DNA of 64,000 bases from Chitinophaga sp. HK235 (GCF_018255755.1 NZ_CP073766.1:1364001-1428000); one strand, 5' to 3'. Shown: positions 8,183 through 16,772, numbered from the stretch's first letter. Program-made: numbers and translations. The notes: generated from the letters alone by a model not told the origin.

Positions 8183-9895
8183 TCAGTTGGTGGTCCGGAC
8201 TTGATGCAGGAGTGTAACCATTCTATTAAACTCATTCATCTCCAATGGTTTCAAAATCAAGCCATCTGCTCCCTGCTCACACACCATCTCGCGGGTAAGG
8301 TAGGCATCCCCCGAAACAATGATAGCAGGTACCTGTTTCAAAGCCGGCATTTGCTTAATCCTTCTTATAAGTTCCAGTCCTGTAGTATCCTCCAAACTAT
8401 GATCTACCAGTAACAGATCCGGTACATAACCCGACTCCAATACCTTCATCGCACTTTCACCACTTTCAGCCCCTTCTACCGCTACCCCTGCCTGCTTTAG
8501 CAATCGCATCATGCTATACCTTTGCATATATTCATCTTCAATTACCAATATTTTATGACAGAATTCAATCCAGTCGGGCGTCTCCATTTTATCTTTAACA
8601 GGAGCAGTTGTCTCCACTAATTTAAAGGTGGCCGTAAAAATCACCCCATTCCCGGTGTTACTGTTAACCTGAATTGTTCCTCCCAGAAGGGTCACCAGCC
8701 TTTCCACCATGTACAAGCCCAAACCCGTGCCTTCAGAGGCATTCCCTCCTTGCGTTTCAAAAGGCAGAAAGATCTTCTCAATTTGCTCTGCTGTCATACC
8801 AGTTCCCTCATCTGCCACTGAGAGTTGCCAATTTCCAGCACCTGCGCGGAGGGATATGTCAATTTTACTTTTTGGCGCTGTGTATTTAATAGCATTATAG
8901 ATAAGGTTATTAGCAATACGGGTAAGCTTTTCCTGATCTCCTTCTATACAAGTCGGGAAATCCTCACTGATATGTAACCGGATCTGTATACCATTCTTTT
9001 GCGCGCTATAAGTTCCTACACTTAGTATTTTTTCTATCCACTCCTTTATGATGATTGGCTGTGCATGTAACTCATATACCTTACCGGCTTCCAGTCGGGA
9101 CAGGTCCAGGGTAGCGTTGATAATGTGCAGCGCCTGGTAACAGGCAGCATCGAGGTTCCGATACACCTCCTTCACTTCATCTGTTGCAGAACGAAATTGT
9201 AACAAATACTGGCTGATCAGGGTAATCGTATTCAATGGCTGTCGTACTTCATGAATAGTCTCCCGAACATAAACTGTTTTTGCTTCATTCGCCCGGGCCA
9301 GCTTATGCATGAGCGTATTAAGATTTTGCTGCAACCGTAGATTGGTTGCATCGTAGAAATACAGAATACCTGCATTTAACAACAGAATGATACTTTTTGC
9401 AATCCATTGTGCTGTATAGGAGTCGTAAGGTCGGGGAGTAATGAATGCATATGTTTTATTTATTTCCAATGCCACCATCGTACAAATGCTAATGGCAATA
9501 CACAACAAGCGGCCAGCCTTATTCCGTAAGATCAGCATGGGTAACCCTACCAGAAATATAGCCATCAGATTGACATCCAAAAACGCTCCCAGTACTAACC
9601 CGAAATACAGTACAGCAGCATTCATGATAAGATGAGTAACAACTGCCGCGACTGTATACTTTCCTTTAGAGTTGATCCATAACACAATTACAAAAAGTAT
9701 AATCTCCAGATATGCCCCCAGCAACACCCGCCTGGAATCCAGCAGGTAGCCCAACAAGCTGCCAAAAGTAATCGCCAGACTTATATTAATCAGTGCAACA
9801 GTATTAATCAAAAAAACAAGTCTTTTTTGCTCCGCGTCATTCGCATGATTTTCCCCGAGACGAGGTAAAGAACGTAATACATGAAACAGGTTCAT
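8183..9895 (-). CDS. hybrid sensor histidine kinase/response regulator (kinase 2)
   Basis: The 570-residue protein repeats the plan of the kinase at 5233-7002. It has about six membrane segments (about 27-190), then HisKA with His215 in ETIHEVRQPLNTI, HATPase_c (NNLIYNAIKY, VADEGTGMT, GTGLGLYMVERL), and a receiver domain from about 445 with Asp498 (LLVDHSLED), Ser in the strand-4 position (IIVSGDA) and Lys in LILKPL. The membrane part has no evident periplasmic sensor domain, so it may sense within the membrane. The gene is upstream of and co-oriented with the terpene synthase, with 180 bases and a perfect palindrome between them. It is divergent from the AraC gene. Its output and ligand are unknown. 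Confidence 0.88.
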   Translation of the reverse strand: MNLFHVLRSLPRLGENHANDAEQKRLVFLINTVALINISLAITFGSLLGYLLDSRRVLLGAYLEIILFVIVLWINSKGKYTVAAVVTHLIMNAAVLYFGLVLGAFLDVNLMAIFLVGLPMLILRNKAGRLLCIAISICTMVALEINKTYAFITPRPYDSYTAQWIAKSIILLLNAGILYFYDATNLRLQQNLNTLMHKLARANEAKTVYVRETIHEVRQPLNTITLISQYLLQFRSATDEVKEVYRNLDAACYQALHIINATLDLSRLEAGKVYELHAQPIIIKEWIEKILSVGTYSAQKNGIQIRLHISEDFPTCIEGDQEKLTRIANNLIYNAIKYTAPKSKIDISLRAGAGNWQLSVADEGTGMTAEQIEKIFLPFETQGGNASEGTGLGLYMVERLVTLLGGTIQVNSNTGNGVIFTATFKLVETTAPVKDKMETPDWIEFCHKILVIEDEYMQRYSMMRLLKQAGVAVEGAESGESAMKVLESGYVPDLLLVDHSLEDTTGLELIRRIKQMPALKQVPAIIVSGDAYLTREMVCEQGADGLILKPLEMNEFNRMVTLLHQVRTTN

Positions 9896-10051
9896 TGTGG
9901 GCTATTTTTGAGTGACCAGTCTGGGATGGCTTAAAATAAGGATTTATGAGGTTTGTTTATCAATTTGTCTTATCATGGTGGTTCTATAAAAACAACTGTT
10001 CAATTTAGTATTTTATCAAAGATCTACAAAATCCCATTTAGCGGCATAGGC

Positions 10052-10059
10052 TATATTTG
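10052..10059 (+). promoter_or_regulatory. putative -7 element for the AraC-family gene
   Basis: TATATTTG is an exact match to the Bacteroidota -7 consensus TAnnTTTG and lies 44 bases before the ATG at 10104. A canonical -33 TTTG is not evident at the usual spacing. Confidence 0.4.
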
Positions 10060-10103
10060 CATCCTGAAACTAACCATGATTCACCATTTCAAACCCACCA
10101 TCC

Positions 10104-10964
10104 ATGAGCCGGGAGCGATCATCAATACCCATCAATACACTGGAAGCAGCTCCCGGAGCAGACATCGCTATCCGCCACCTCCTTGCTCTCAGCTCGGCCG
10201 ACATTTACCAACAACAGGCCCACCGCGACGATCACTATCTTTTTTTATGGGTAGAGAAAGGCAGCTGTCTTTTCATGATTGATTTTGAGACGCTGCCGCT
10301 GAAGGCCGGAGAAATCATTTACGTATATCCGGGGCAGGTACATGCATGTGTTGAGGCCGCTCATGTGCAGGTGACGGCTTTATCTGTTGCTCCGCAGCTG
10401 ATACATACTATCTATAGAAGCACCCTCGAAGCGGTAAACGGGATACAGCGCCCTCTCCTGCTGGATACCGCTGCTGGAGGCATACTCAGGCAAGGCTTGC
10501 TGCTGCTGGAGCAACTACTGGAGCAACCCACCCATACGCCATTCCGGCAACAGGTATTAAGCGGCGGGACAGATATATGCATGGGTATTTTTGTGGCAGC
10601 TTTTAAAGACAGCCGGCATGAACCCACCGGCAGCAGCCGGCCGGAAACTATCATGCGCCAATTCAGGACGCTGTTGATAAATAGTTACCTGTCTGTCAGA
10701 ACACCTTCCGACTATGCTGCAGCCTTGCATATCTCCGTATCTTACCTCAGCGAAATCGTGAAACAGCAATCCGGCTTTACCGTCAATCACTGGATACATC
10801 AGCAGCTGATACTTGAGGCTAAGCGGCAGTTATACCATACCGACCGTACCATTAAGGAAATCGCCCATGAGCTGGGCTTTGAAGATCACGCCTATTTCTC
10901 CCGCCTGTTCCGGAAAAAAACAGGGCTGACACCACAGCAGTTCCGTATCGAATGCCGAAAATAG
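10104..10964 (+). CDS. AraC family transcriptional regulator
   Basis: The 286-residue protein has an N-terminal cupin-like sensor domain (about 20-110; HYLFLWVEKGSCLFMIDFE, LKAGEIIYVYPGQVHACVE). It ends in a double helix-turn-helix AraC domain (about 185-286), with the first HTH around SDYAAALHISVSYLSEIVK and the second in the typical block TIKEIAHELGFEDHAYFSRL, followed by RKKTGLTPQQFR. It should bind DNA as an activator in response to a small ligand. The neighbouring FAD monooxygenase, 74 bases downstream on the same strand, is the obvious candidate target. It is divergent from hybrid kinase 2, so the 208-base gap holds two promoters. Confidence 0.92.
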   Translation: MSRERSSIPINTLEAAPGADIAIRHLLALSSADIYQQQAHRDDHYLFLWVEKGSCLFMIDFETLPLKAGEIIYVYPGQVHACVEAAHVQVTALSVAPQLIHTIYRSTLEAVNGIQRPLLLDTAAGGILRQGLLLLEQLLEQPTHTPFRQQVLSGGTDICMGIFVAAFKDSRHEPTGSSRPETIMRQFRTLLINSYLSVRTPSDYAAALHISVSYLSEIVKQQSGFTVNHWIHQQLILEAKRQLYHTDRTIKEIAHELGFEDHAYFSRLFRKKTGLTPQQFRIECRK

Positions 10965-11038
10965 TCCTAAGCATCCCCGGTTTTGTCCATTTCCCGTGAC
11001 TGCATGATACCCGAGCTTTGCGGGTAAATCATGAAACG

Positions 11039-12205
11039 ATGGAACAACTGAGGGTAATAATTGCCGGAGCTGGTCTGAGCGGCCTTTGCCTGGCACAGGG
11101 ATTGAGAAAAAACGGTATTGACTGTTGCGTGTATGAAAGAGATGCCGCTTTCGACAGCAGAACACAAGGCTACCGGATACGGATAGACGAAACAGGACAA
11201 AATGCATTGTCCTCCTGCCTCTCCCCTGCATTATATACTGCATTTGAAAACAGTGCTGCCCAACCCGCAGGCGTATATACGCTGGATACGGGCATGCAGA
11301 CCCTTACCGACAAATGGGTAGACCAATGGATCATGGATGAACGGGAAATACCTGCTGATCTGAAAGCAGATCGGCATACCATGCGAAAGGTGCTGATGAC
11401 AGGAATAGAAGACCGTGTATTTTTCGACAGTGATATCAGCGGTTATACTGTTCTTCCTGATAACAGGGTAAAGTGCCTGTTCGCCAACGGTGATACCCGT
11501 GAAGCCGATGTGCTGGTGATTGCCAATGGCGCATCTTCTTCATTGATCGCTGGCTGTTTCCCGGGTACCATGCTGCGGGACACCGGTGGTGTTTGCATTT
11601 ATGGCAGGGTGGCGTTGCGGGAGAAACAGCAGCTGTTGATAGGAGATGTCATCCGGCTAGGGACCAACGTTATCTTTGACGGGGATATGGCGGCCATTAT
11701 AGACGTGATGCAGTTTGATCGTGCTTATAAAAATGTCTCCCTGCCGGAAGACTATATCTATTGGGCATTGATTGGTAAACGAAGCAGCTTTGGATTGGAG
11801 AATGATCAATCCTTAAGACTTGCGCCGGAAATACAGGGAGACTGTGTCCGTGAAGGTACCAAACGCTTCTCTCCAAAACTAAACCCGTTATTTTCCCAGA
11901 CAGAAATCACCGCTATGTCTATTGTTCCGGTACGGCATTCTGTACAGGGGAAACGATCCGGCCTTTCCCCTGTTACTGTTATGGGAGATGCCATTCATAC
12001 CATGAGCCCCGCAGCCGGCCTGGGAGCCAATACCGCCCTGCGTGATGCGGCATTACTGGCAGAGAGCCTGCAACAGGCCGCCAATGGGAGTTTACAGCTG
12101 ATGGAGGTAATAACCTATTATGAAAAACAGATGCTGGAATATAGCGCCGCTGCCATAGCTGCTTCTGAACGGGGAAGCAAATTGCTATATAACGCCGGAG
12201 AGTGA
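11039..12205 (+). CDS. FAD-dependent monooxygenase (PHBH/TetX-like group)
   Basis: The 388-residue protein has the N-terminal FAD-binding Rossmann motif GAGLSGLCLAQGL (Gly10, Gly12, Gly15) and the ribose-contact Glu of the second strand (CVYERD). The C-terminal GD motif is VMGDAIHTMSPAAGLGANTALRDA, with Gly316-Asp317. This order defines class A flavoprotein monooxygenases, which hydroxylate aromatic or polyketide-like substrates with NAD(P)H and oxygen; some inactivate antibiotics. The substrate is not predictable. The frame is open to a TTG at 11018, but the ATG at 11039 (MEQLRVIIAGAG) puts the FAD strand at the normal distance from the N terminus. It follows an AraC regulator and precedes the tandem small secreted genes. 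Confidence 0.88.
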   Translation: MEQLRVIIAGAGLSGLCLAQGLRKNGIDCCVYERDAAFDSRTQGYRIRIDETGQNALSSCLSPALYTAFENSAAQPAGVYTLDTGMQTLTDKWVDQWIMDEREIPADLKADRHTMRKVLMTGIEDRVFFDSDISGYTVLPDNRVKCLFANGDTREADVLVIANGASSSLIAGCFPGTMLRDTGGVCIYGRVALREKQQLLIGDVIRLGTNVIFDGDMAAIIDVMQFDRAYKNVSLPEDYIYWALIGKRSSFGLENDQSLRLAPEIQGDCVREGTKRFSPKLNPLFSQTEITAMSIVPVRHSVQGKRSGLSPVTVMGDAIHTMSPAAGLGANTALRDAALLAESLQQAANGSLQLMEVITYYEKQMLEYSAAAIAASERGSKLLYNAGE

Positions 12206-12239
12206 TGCAACCAAAGCCGCCACCGCTGCAGTGCCACAC

Positions 12240-12376
12240 CATTCCCGCTTCGTAGCTTTACATACAGATTGGAGTCCGGACATTTCATCACTTCAAAATC
12301 TTTGTTGTATGAAAACACTTACCTGTATACTCGTAGCACTACTGCTACTGAGTGCCACTCCAGCATCTGTAGAAAA
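12240..12376 (+). repeat. direct repeat copy 1: promoter, leader and signal-peptide region
   Basis: Bases 12240-12376 are repeated at 12709-12845 with about eight differences and no gaps by eye. The unit covers a -7-like TAGCTTTA (12253-12260), the leader, the ATG and the signal-peptide codons of the first small secreted gene. It records a tandem duplication that carried the control region with the gene. Confidence 0.85.
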
Positions 12377-12674
12377 AAAAGTAACAGCTCGCCGAAGCAA
12401 TGTCACCGTGCACGTCTGGTTTTACAGTCGAGGTACCACTACCGTTTTCCCTATCTGTGGCGTGCCGTTGCAGTCGCCAAAGGTGTACCAATGGGGTGTT
12501 CAAACAGTTGATGTCAACTGTCCATCCAGCTCTGTTGTGCTGGATGTCACCGAAGGGCAAACACTTTCTGCCGCTGCATGGCTGGATTTGACACATTACC
12601 TCGCCAGCGATCCTCTTGTTGTAAGTGCTGATATGATAGGAGCAGGCTCGATTGATTTGATTATTGAATTCTAA
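12309..12674 (+). CDS. small secreted protein, tandem paralogue 1
   Basis: This 121-residue protein begins with a clear Sec signal peptide (MKTLTCILVALLLLSATPAS). The mature part of about 100 residues has a beta-rich core: NVTVHVWF, a Cys in ICGVP, VDVNCPSSSVV with a second Cys, EGQTLSAAAWLD, and the C-terminal block ADMIGAGSIDLIIEF. The two conserved cysteines may form a disulfide outside the cell. The frame is open upstream to 12231, but the ATG at 12309 is the start that gives the signal peptide and is shared with both paralogues. I do not recognise the family. Position 1 of three tandem genes, about 100 bases after the FAD monooxygenase. Confidence 0.8.
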   Translation: MKTLTCILVALLLLSATPASVEKKVTARRSNVTVHVWFYSRGTTTVFPICGVPLQSPKVYQWGVQTVDVNCPSSSVVLDVTEGQTLSAAAWLDLTHYLASDPLVVSADMIGAGSIDLIIEF

Positions 12675-12708
12675 TCAGCCGGTATCTATTCGTGCTGCTG
12701 TGACACGC

Positions 12709-12845
12709 CATTCCCGCTTCGTAGCTTTACAGACAGATTGGAGTCCGGACATTTCATTACTTCAAAACCTTTGTTGTATGAAAGCACTTACCTGTATACT
12801 CGTAGCGCTATTGCTACTGAGTGCCACTCCCGCTTCTGTAGAAAA
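12709..12845 (+). repeat. direct repeat copy 2: promoter, leader and signal-peptide region
   Basis: This is the second copy of the 137-base unit at 12240-12376, offset by exactly 469 bases. The third paralogue has a different upstream sequence but keeps the signal-peptide codons. Confidence 0.85.
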
Positions 12846-13146
12846 AAGAGCACCAACTAGTCAAGGCAATGTTACCGTGCACGTCTGGTTTTACTATCCA
12901 CGTTCTGGTGCCGTTATCGGTATCTGTGCCCTGCCCATATGGGAGCCTTTAGTGTACGTATATGGTGTTACAACTGTCAATGTCAACTGCCCATCCAGCT
13001 CCGTTGTGGTGAATGTCTCCGAAGGAGACACCGTTTACTGTAGCACATCGATATATCTGAAATGGAATGTCGTCTGGAGCGATGTTAACATTATAACTGC
13101 CGATGAAATTGGAGCAGGGTCGATTGATTTGATTATTGAACAGTAA
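12778..13146 (+). CDS. small secreted protein, tandem paralogue 2
   Basis: The 122-residue protein has the same signal peptide as its neighbours (MKALTCILVALLLLSATPAS) and the same core: NVTVHVWFYY, GICALPIW, VNVNCPSSSVVVNVSEGDT, and ADEIGAGSIDLIIEQ. It is the most divergent of the three in the middle, where the AAAWLD segment is replaced by one containing a further cysteine (VYCSTSIYLKWNVVW). The start is set by the signal peptide; the frame itself opens at 12664, inside the previous gene. It is separated from paralogue 1 by about 100 bases that repeat the upstream region of paralogue 1. Function unknown; a cell-surface or secreted effector, adhesin or inhibitor role is possible but unproven. 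Confidence 0.8.
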   Translation: MKALTCILVALLLLSATPASVEKRAPTSQGNVTVHVWFYYPRSGAVIGICALPIWEPLVYVYGVTTVNVNCPSSSVVVNVSEGDTVYCSTSIYLKWNVVWSDVNIITADEIGAGSIDLIIEQ

Positions 13147-13216
13147 TCAACCGGTATCTATCCACTATTCATGCTGTCCGTCAGAAAATATTATTCACAA
13201 CCTTAAAATTTGTAAT

Positions 13217-13573
13217 ATGAAAACACTTACCTGTATACTTATGTCCCTATTGCTACTGAGTGCCGCTCCCGCATCTGTAGGAAAAAAAGTAAACGCTCAA
13301 GGCAATGTTACCGTGCACGTCTGGTATTTCCATCAAGGTGCCGTTGTCGGTATCTGTAACGTGCCGGTCTATGGGCCCAAGGTGTTCATATGGGGTATTC
13401 AAATAGTTGATGTCAACTGTCCATCCAGCTCTATTGTGGCGAATGTCACCGAAGGGCAAACACTTTCTGCCGCTGCCTGGCTGGATCCTACAAATTACAT
13501 CGCCAGCGACCCTCTTGTTGTAACTGCAGATATGATAGGAGCAGGATCGGTTGATTTGATTATTCAGGTGTAA
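13217..13573 (+). CDS. small secreted protein, tandem paralogue 3
   Basis: The 118-residue protein starts with MKTLTCILMSLLLLSAAPAS and has the family core: NVTVHVWYFHQGAVVGICNVP, VDVNCPSSSIV, EGQTLSAAAWLDPTNYIASD, ADMIGAGSVDLIIQV. It is closer to paralogue 1 than to paralogue 2 in the C-terminal half, while its upstream region is not the repeated one. This suggests gene conversion or a different age of duplication. It is the last of the tandem set and is followed after 13 bases by a very strong hairpin terminator, so the three genes could be transcribed together as well as from their own starts. Confidence 0.8.
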   Translation: MKTLTCILMSLLLLSAAPASVGKKVNAQGNVTVHVWYFHQGAVVGICNVPVYGPKVFIWGIQIVDVNCPSSSIVANVTEGQTLSAAAWLDPTNYIASDPLVVTADMIGAGSVDLIIQV

Positions 13574-13586
13574 TCAGCCAGTATTG

Positions 13587-13644
13587 CAGTCAGAAAATAA
13601 AACAAGGCGGAATCAGTATTCCGCCTTGTTTTATTTTCTGACTG
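13587..13644 (+). terminator. 27-bp perfect hairpin terminator after the tandem small genes
   Basis: The left arm at 13587-13613 pairs without a mismatch with 13618-13644 across a 4-base loop (CAGT). The arms contain a GC-rich apex (AAGGCGGAAT) and an A/T-rich base, so each strand carries a T run after the GC part. It can act in both directions. Confidence 0.85.
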
Positions 13645-13728
13645 CCACTGTTGGTCTATTTGGTTGCATTGGTTAACTTACAGCCGTTTGAATTTTAAGA
13701 AGCAGTGTTTACCCACCCCGGTTTTCGC

Positions 13729-14787
13729 ATGGAAAATATAACAATACATGATCTCGTTCGTATGATCGGACGTAAGAGTACAGATCCGGAATTCGTTCAA
13801 TGGTATACTAAGCTGGGAATAGGAGCTCCTCCCCCAGCCCTCAAGAACGGCGGCAGACTTTTCGAAGACAAGCAGCACCAGTTACAGATTGGTTTTGATT
13901 ATGAGATCATGAATGATAGATTTTACCCACCTGTGCTCTCAGATGAAGATTTTAATTATGATTGTTACTGTTCCCGGATAGAAGTATTCCAAATCAGTTA
14001 TGGTGCTAATGAGGATGAATACCAGGACAGGAAGCCTGCAACATTCTGGCAGGATTTCATTCATCCCGGTAGTACCATTGAAGAATGTATTGAATTTTTT
14101 GATGGGAAATATGAGAAGGGCGGAGCTTTTGATTGTTACTCGTTTCACAAAAATCTGAATGAAACCGTTGAACTGATCGTATGTTTTACCAGTGACAATC
14201 GCCGGATCAGATGGATAGAGATATTCATTAGTCAGTCCACGGAAATTTTTGGATACCGGCAATTGAGCCTCGATTGGATGAGTAAATTTCCGACCTGGAG
14301 AGGTATGGAACTGGAACTCCGAAGACTGCAACCCTATCTCCTGCTCGTAAAATGGCTGTTTGATCAACGCTATCTGCTCCTACCGGAGGACGTATATCAG
14401 CAGCCCCTGGGCCTGGATGAACAACCGTTACTGGATTTTACCAACAAATATTTAAATGGTCACCTCTGGGACAACCAGCTCGTTGATGTCCCTTATTTAT
14501 GTGAATTTTTATTCTCCGTAGTCCAATCAGGATACAACACTATACAAACCCCAGAAGGTAAAACGTGGGATATACACATCGACCACCTGTATATTAAAGC
14601 AGCCGGACTTGAGGAAACCTATAAGAAACTGAAAAAAAATCACAGGGACCCGAAATGGAATACAAAGATGTATAATATAACGACGCTTCTTCATTTAGAT
14701 GAAGAACAAAGTCTGACCATGCTTCGCATCCTTACTGAGGCCTTTGAAATTTTTAACCGATACACAATGGAACAAAGAAGATATTAA
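13729..14787 (+). CDS. hypothetical protein, possible immunity-type protein
   Basis: The 352-residue soluble protein has no signal peptide or membrane segment. The frame opens at a GTG at 13705, but the ATG at 13729 (MENITIHDLVRMIG) is preferred. The first half is rich in aromatic and acidic residues with a pattern of short strands (FDYEIMNDRFYPP, FDGKYEKGGAFDCYSF, WIEIFISQSTEIFGYRQLS). The second half is helical (WRGMELELRRLQPYLLLVKW, EETYKKLKKNHRD). The style resembles cytoplasmic immunity proteins of polymorphic toxin systems, but no toxin gene is adjacent and I do not recognise a family. It is flanked by terminators on both sides and is therefore a single-gene unit. Confidence 0.5.
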   Translation: MENITIHDLVRMIGRKSTDPEFVQWYTKLGIGAPPPALKNGGRLFEDKQHQLQIGFDYEIMNDRFYPPVLSDEDFNYDCYCSRIEVFQISYGANEDEYQDRKPATFWQDFIHPGSTIEECIEFFDGKYEKGGAFDCYSFHKNLNETVELIVCFTSDNRRIRWIEIFISQSTEIFGYRQLSLDWMSKFPTWRGMELELRRLQPYLLLVKWLFDQRYLLLPEDVYQQPLGLDEQPLLDFTNKYLNGHLWDNQLVDVPYLCEFLFSVVQSGYNTIQTPEGKTWDIHIDHLYIKAAGLEETYKKLKKNHRDPKWNTKMYNITTLLHLDEEQSLTMLRILTEAFEIFNRYTMEQRRY

Positions 14788-14854
14788 TATAACTCAGGCG
14801 TAAATGCAGGGGAAGTCCTCCGCTTTTTGATAATACCGGCGCTAAGATACGCCC

Positions 14855-14892
14855 AAGGATACACTAACAGGGAATGCCGGTGTATCCTTTTT
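14855..14892 (+). terminator. intrinsic terminator after the 13729-14787 gene
   Basis: A 10-bp stem (AAGGATACAC, 14855-14864, with GTGTATCCTT, 14880-14889) has a 15-base loop and is followed by a T run. Confidence 0.65.
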
Positions 14893-14932
14893 AGTATCCC
14901 TTCACTGCTGAAATACTGCAAACACAACCCCA

Positions 14933-14966
14933 TTGAGCTTATATTCCCATCTTTCCCTTATTTTAG
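14933..14966 (+). promoter_or_regulatory. putative promoter for the POT transporter
   Basis: TTG at 14933-14935 is followed after 23 bases by TATTTTAG (14959-14966), a one-mismatch Bacteroidota -7 element. It lies 78 bases before the ATG at 15045 and after the preceding terminator. The 23-base spacing equals that of the pair at 4909-4942. Confidence 0.4.
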
Positions 14967-15044
14967 CGGTTTGGCAGTAACGGGTAATTCCCTTTTTACT
15001 GCCACAACATAACCTGTATCACGTACTTAGAGCATTTTATTTAC

Positions 15045-16685
15045 ATGGAAAAAACACGTAATCATCCGGCAGCATTGCCATTCCTGTTTCTCTCCGAAAT
15101 GTGGGAACGTTTTGGATTTTATCTGATACTCGGCATTTTTCAGTTGTATCTGACTGACACGGCAAAAGGTGGCTGGGGCATGGACCGGGCCACTGCTGCG
15201 GATATCTTCGGTACCTTCATCGCTTTTGTATACCTGACGCCTTTTCTTGGAGGGCTGATAGCTGACCGTAAACTCGGCTACAGTAAGTCAATTATCATCG
15301 GCGGGATACTCATGGGCATAGGCTATATAGGCCTGTCTGTACACAACCTCACCGTTTTTTACCTGTCCCTCGCACTGATATGCATTGGTAATGGCTTCTT
15401 TAAACCCAATATCTCCACGCTGCTGGGAAACGTATACAATGATGACAGATACCGTAGCCGTAAGGATGTAGGGTATAATATTTTTTACATGGGGATTAAT
15501 ATCGGCGCCTTTATCTGCAACTTTTTTGCAGCCTTCCTGCGGAATACCATCGGTTGGGGTGCTGCATTCATTGCTGCCGGTATAGGTATGTTCCTCGGGG
15601 TATTGATTTTCATTATCGGGATGAAACACTACCGCCATGCTGATGTACGCAAACCTGTGCAGGAGGGCGACATGCCATTAAGCAGGATTTTCTCTGTTGT
15701 ATTTCTGCCGGCAATTGTAGTAGGACTGGGTGCCTGGTTTATTCCCGGCAACATCTTCGGGTCTGATTCCACGGATGCCTTCATTTTTGCCTGTATCCCG
15801 ATATTGATGTTTTTTGTATCACTGCTGGTAAAAGCTGATGCGAAAGACCGTAAACCGATATCTGCGCTGCTCGCCATTTTTGCGGTATCTATCGTATTCT
15901 GGGCTGTATTCAAACAGAATGGTACGGCACTGACTACCTGGGCTCAATACTATACTAACAGGGAGATTCCTGCCGCCATCCAGCAACCGGCCCAGCGCCT
16001 TTACCTGGTAGAAACGGTGACGAACAAACAGGATTCAGTAACTGCCTATGATGATGAATTCAGGGTGGTACGTGACGCAGCAGGCAAACCCACGAAAGTA
16101 TGGGACAAAGTAGTCTATTTCAAGAATGTGGCGCCAGAGAAAATGCCGGCTGAAGGACAAAGTATCGGTTTGTATAATACAGAGTTATTTCAGTCCATTA
16201 ATCCTTTCTTTGTAATCACCCTAACACCGCTGGTGGTCCTCTTCTTTGCATTGCTGCGCAAACGGAACAGGGAGCCTTCCACCCCGTCAAAAATAGCCTG
16301 GGGCCTGCTAATATCAGCCTTATCAACGCTGATGATGGTCGGCGCAGTATATGTATGCAGCAATGGCGCTATAAAGGCATCACCCTGGTGGCTAATCGGT
16401 TGTTATGGTATTATAACGGTTGGAGAATTATTCCTGAGTCCCATGGGATTATCCCTGGTATCCAAACTGAGCCCTGCCCGCCTTACGTCTCTGATGATGG
16501 GCGGCTGGTTCCTCGCTACTTCTATCGGTAACAAACTATCCGGTATCCTGGCCACTTTATGGGATACCTATGACAACAAAGCCAATTATTTTCTGGTCAA
16601 CTTCCTGTTACTGGGAGGTGCAGCAGCTGTGATATTCCTGATGCTACGCTGGCTGAACAGGATTTTCAAAGAGTATGTGAAATAA
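15045..16685 (+). CDS. POT family proton-dependent oligopeptide transporter
   Basis: The 546-residue membrane protein has the POT/PTR signature ExxER motif at residues 18-22 (EMWERFGFY), needed for proton coupling, and the second POT motif region LICIGNGFFKPNISTLLG. It has at least 12 membrane segments and a long hydrophilic insert (about 310-385, including NREIPAAIQQPAQRLY) of the kind often seen in Bacteroidota POT proteins. Members import di- and tripeptides with protons. The start follows directly from the motif position. The gene is monocistronic, with a promoter-like pair upstream and a bidirectional terminator shared with the convergent OmpA-family gene. Confidence 0.93.
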   Translation: MEKTRNHPAALPFLFLSEMWERFGFYLILGIFQLYLTDTAKGGWGMDRATAADIFGTFIAFVYLTPFLGGLIADRKLGYSKSIIIGGILMGIGYIGLSVHNLTVFYLSLALICIGNGFFKPNISTLLGNVYNDDRYRSRKDVGYNIFYMGINIGAFICNFFAAFLRNTIGWGAAFIAAGIGMFLGVLIFIIGMKHYRHADVRKPVQEGDMPLSRIFSVVFLPAIVVGLGAWFIPGNIFGSDSTDAFIFACIPILMFFVSLLVKADAKDRKPISALLAIFAVSIVFWAVFKQNGTALTTWAQYYTNREIPAAIQQPAQRLYLVETVTNKQDSVTAYDDEFRVVRDAAGKPTKVWDKVVYFKNVAPEKMPAEGQSIGLYNTELFQSINPFFVITLTPLVVLFFALLRKRNREPSTPSKIAWGLLISALSTLMMVGAVYVCSNGAIKASPWWLIGCYGIITVGELFLSPMGLSLVSKLSPARLTSLMMGGWFLATSIGNKLSGILATLWDTYDNKANYFLVNFLLLGGAAAVIFLMLRWLNRIFKEYVK

Positions 16686-16698
16686 TCACGATGTCTTT

Positions 16699-16748
16699 CA
16701 ATAAAAAAAAAGCAAAGCGACTCAACGTTGCTTTGCTTTTTTTTATTG
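16699..16748. terminator. bidirectional terminator between POT transporter and surface operon
   Basis: A long hairpin with core GCAAAGC/GCTTTGC is flanked by A9 on the left arm and T8 on the right, so both strands carry a T tract after the GC core. It separates convergent stops at 16685 (plus) and 16773 (minus). Confidence 0.85.
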
Positions 16749-16772
16749 AAAAATTTCAGGTCTGGTAAATCA

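Noticed and set aside
12231..12308. Upstream extension of the first small secreted protein
   Set aside because: The extension is untranslated leader shared with copy 2; the signal peptide begins at the internal ATG, which is shared by all three paralogues.
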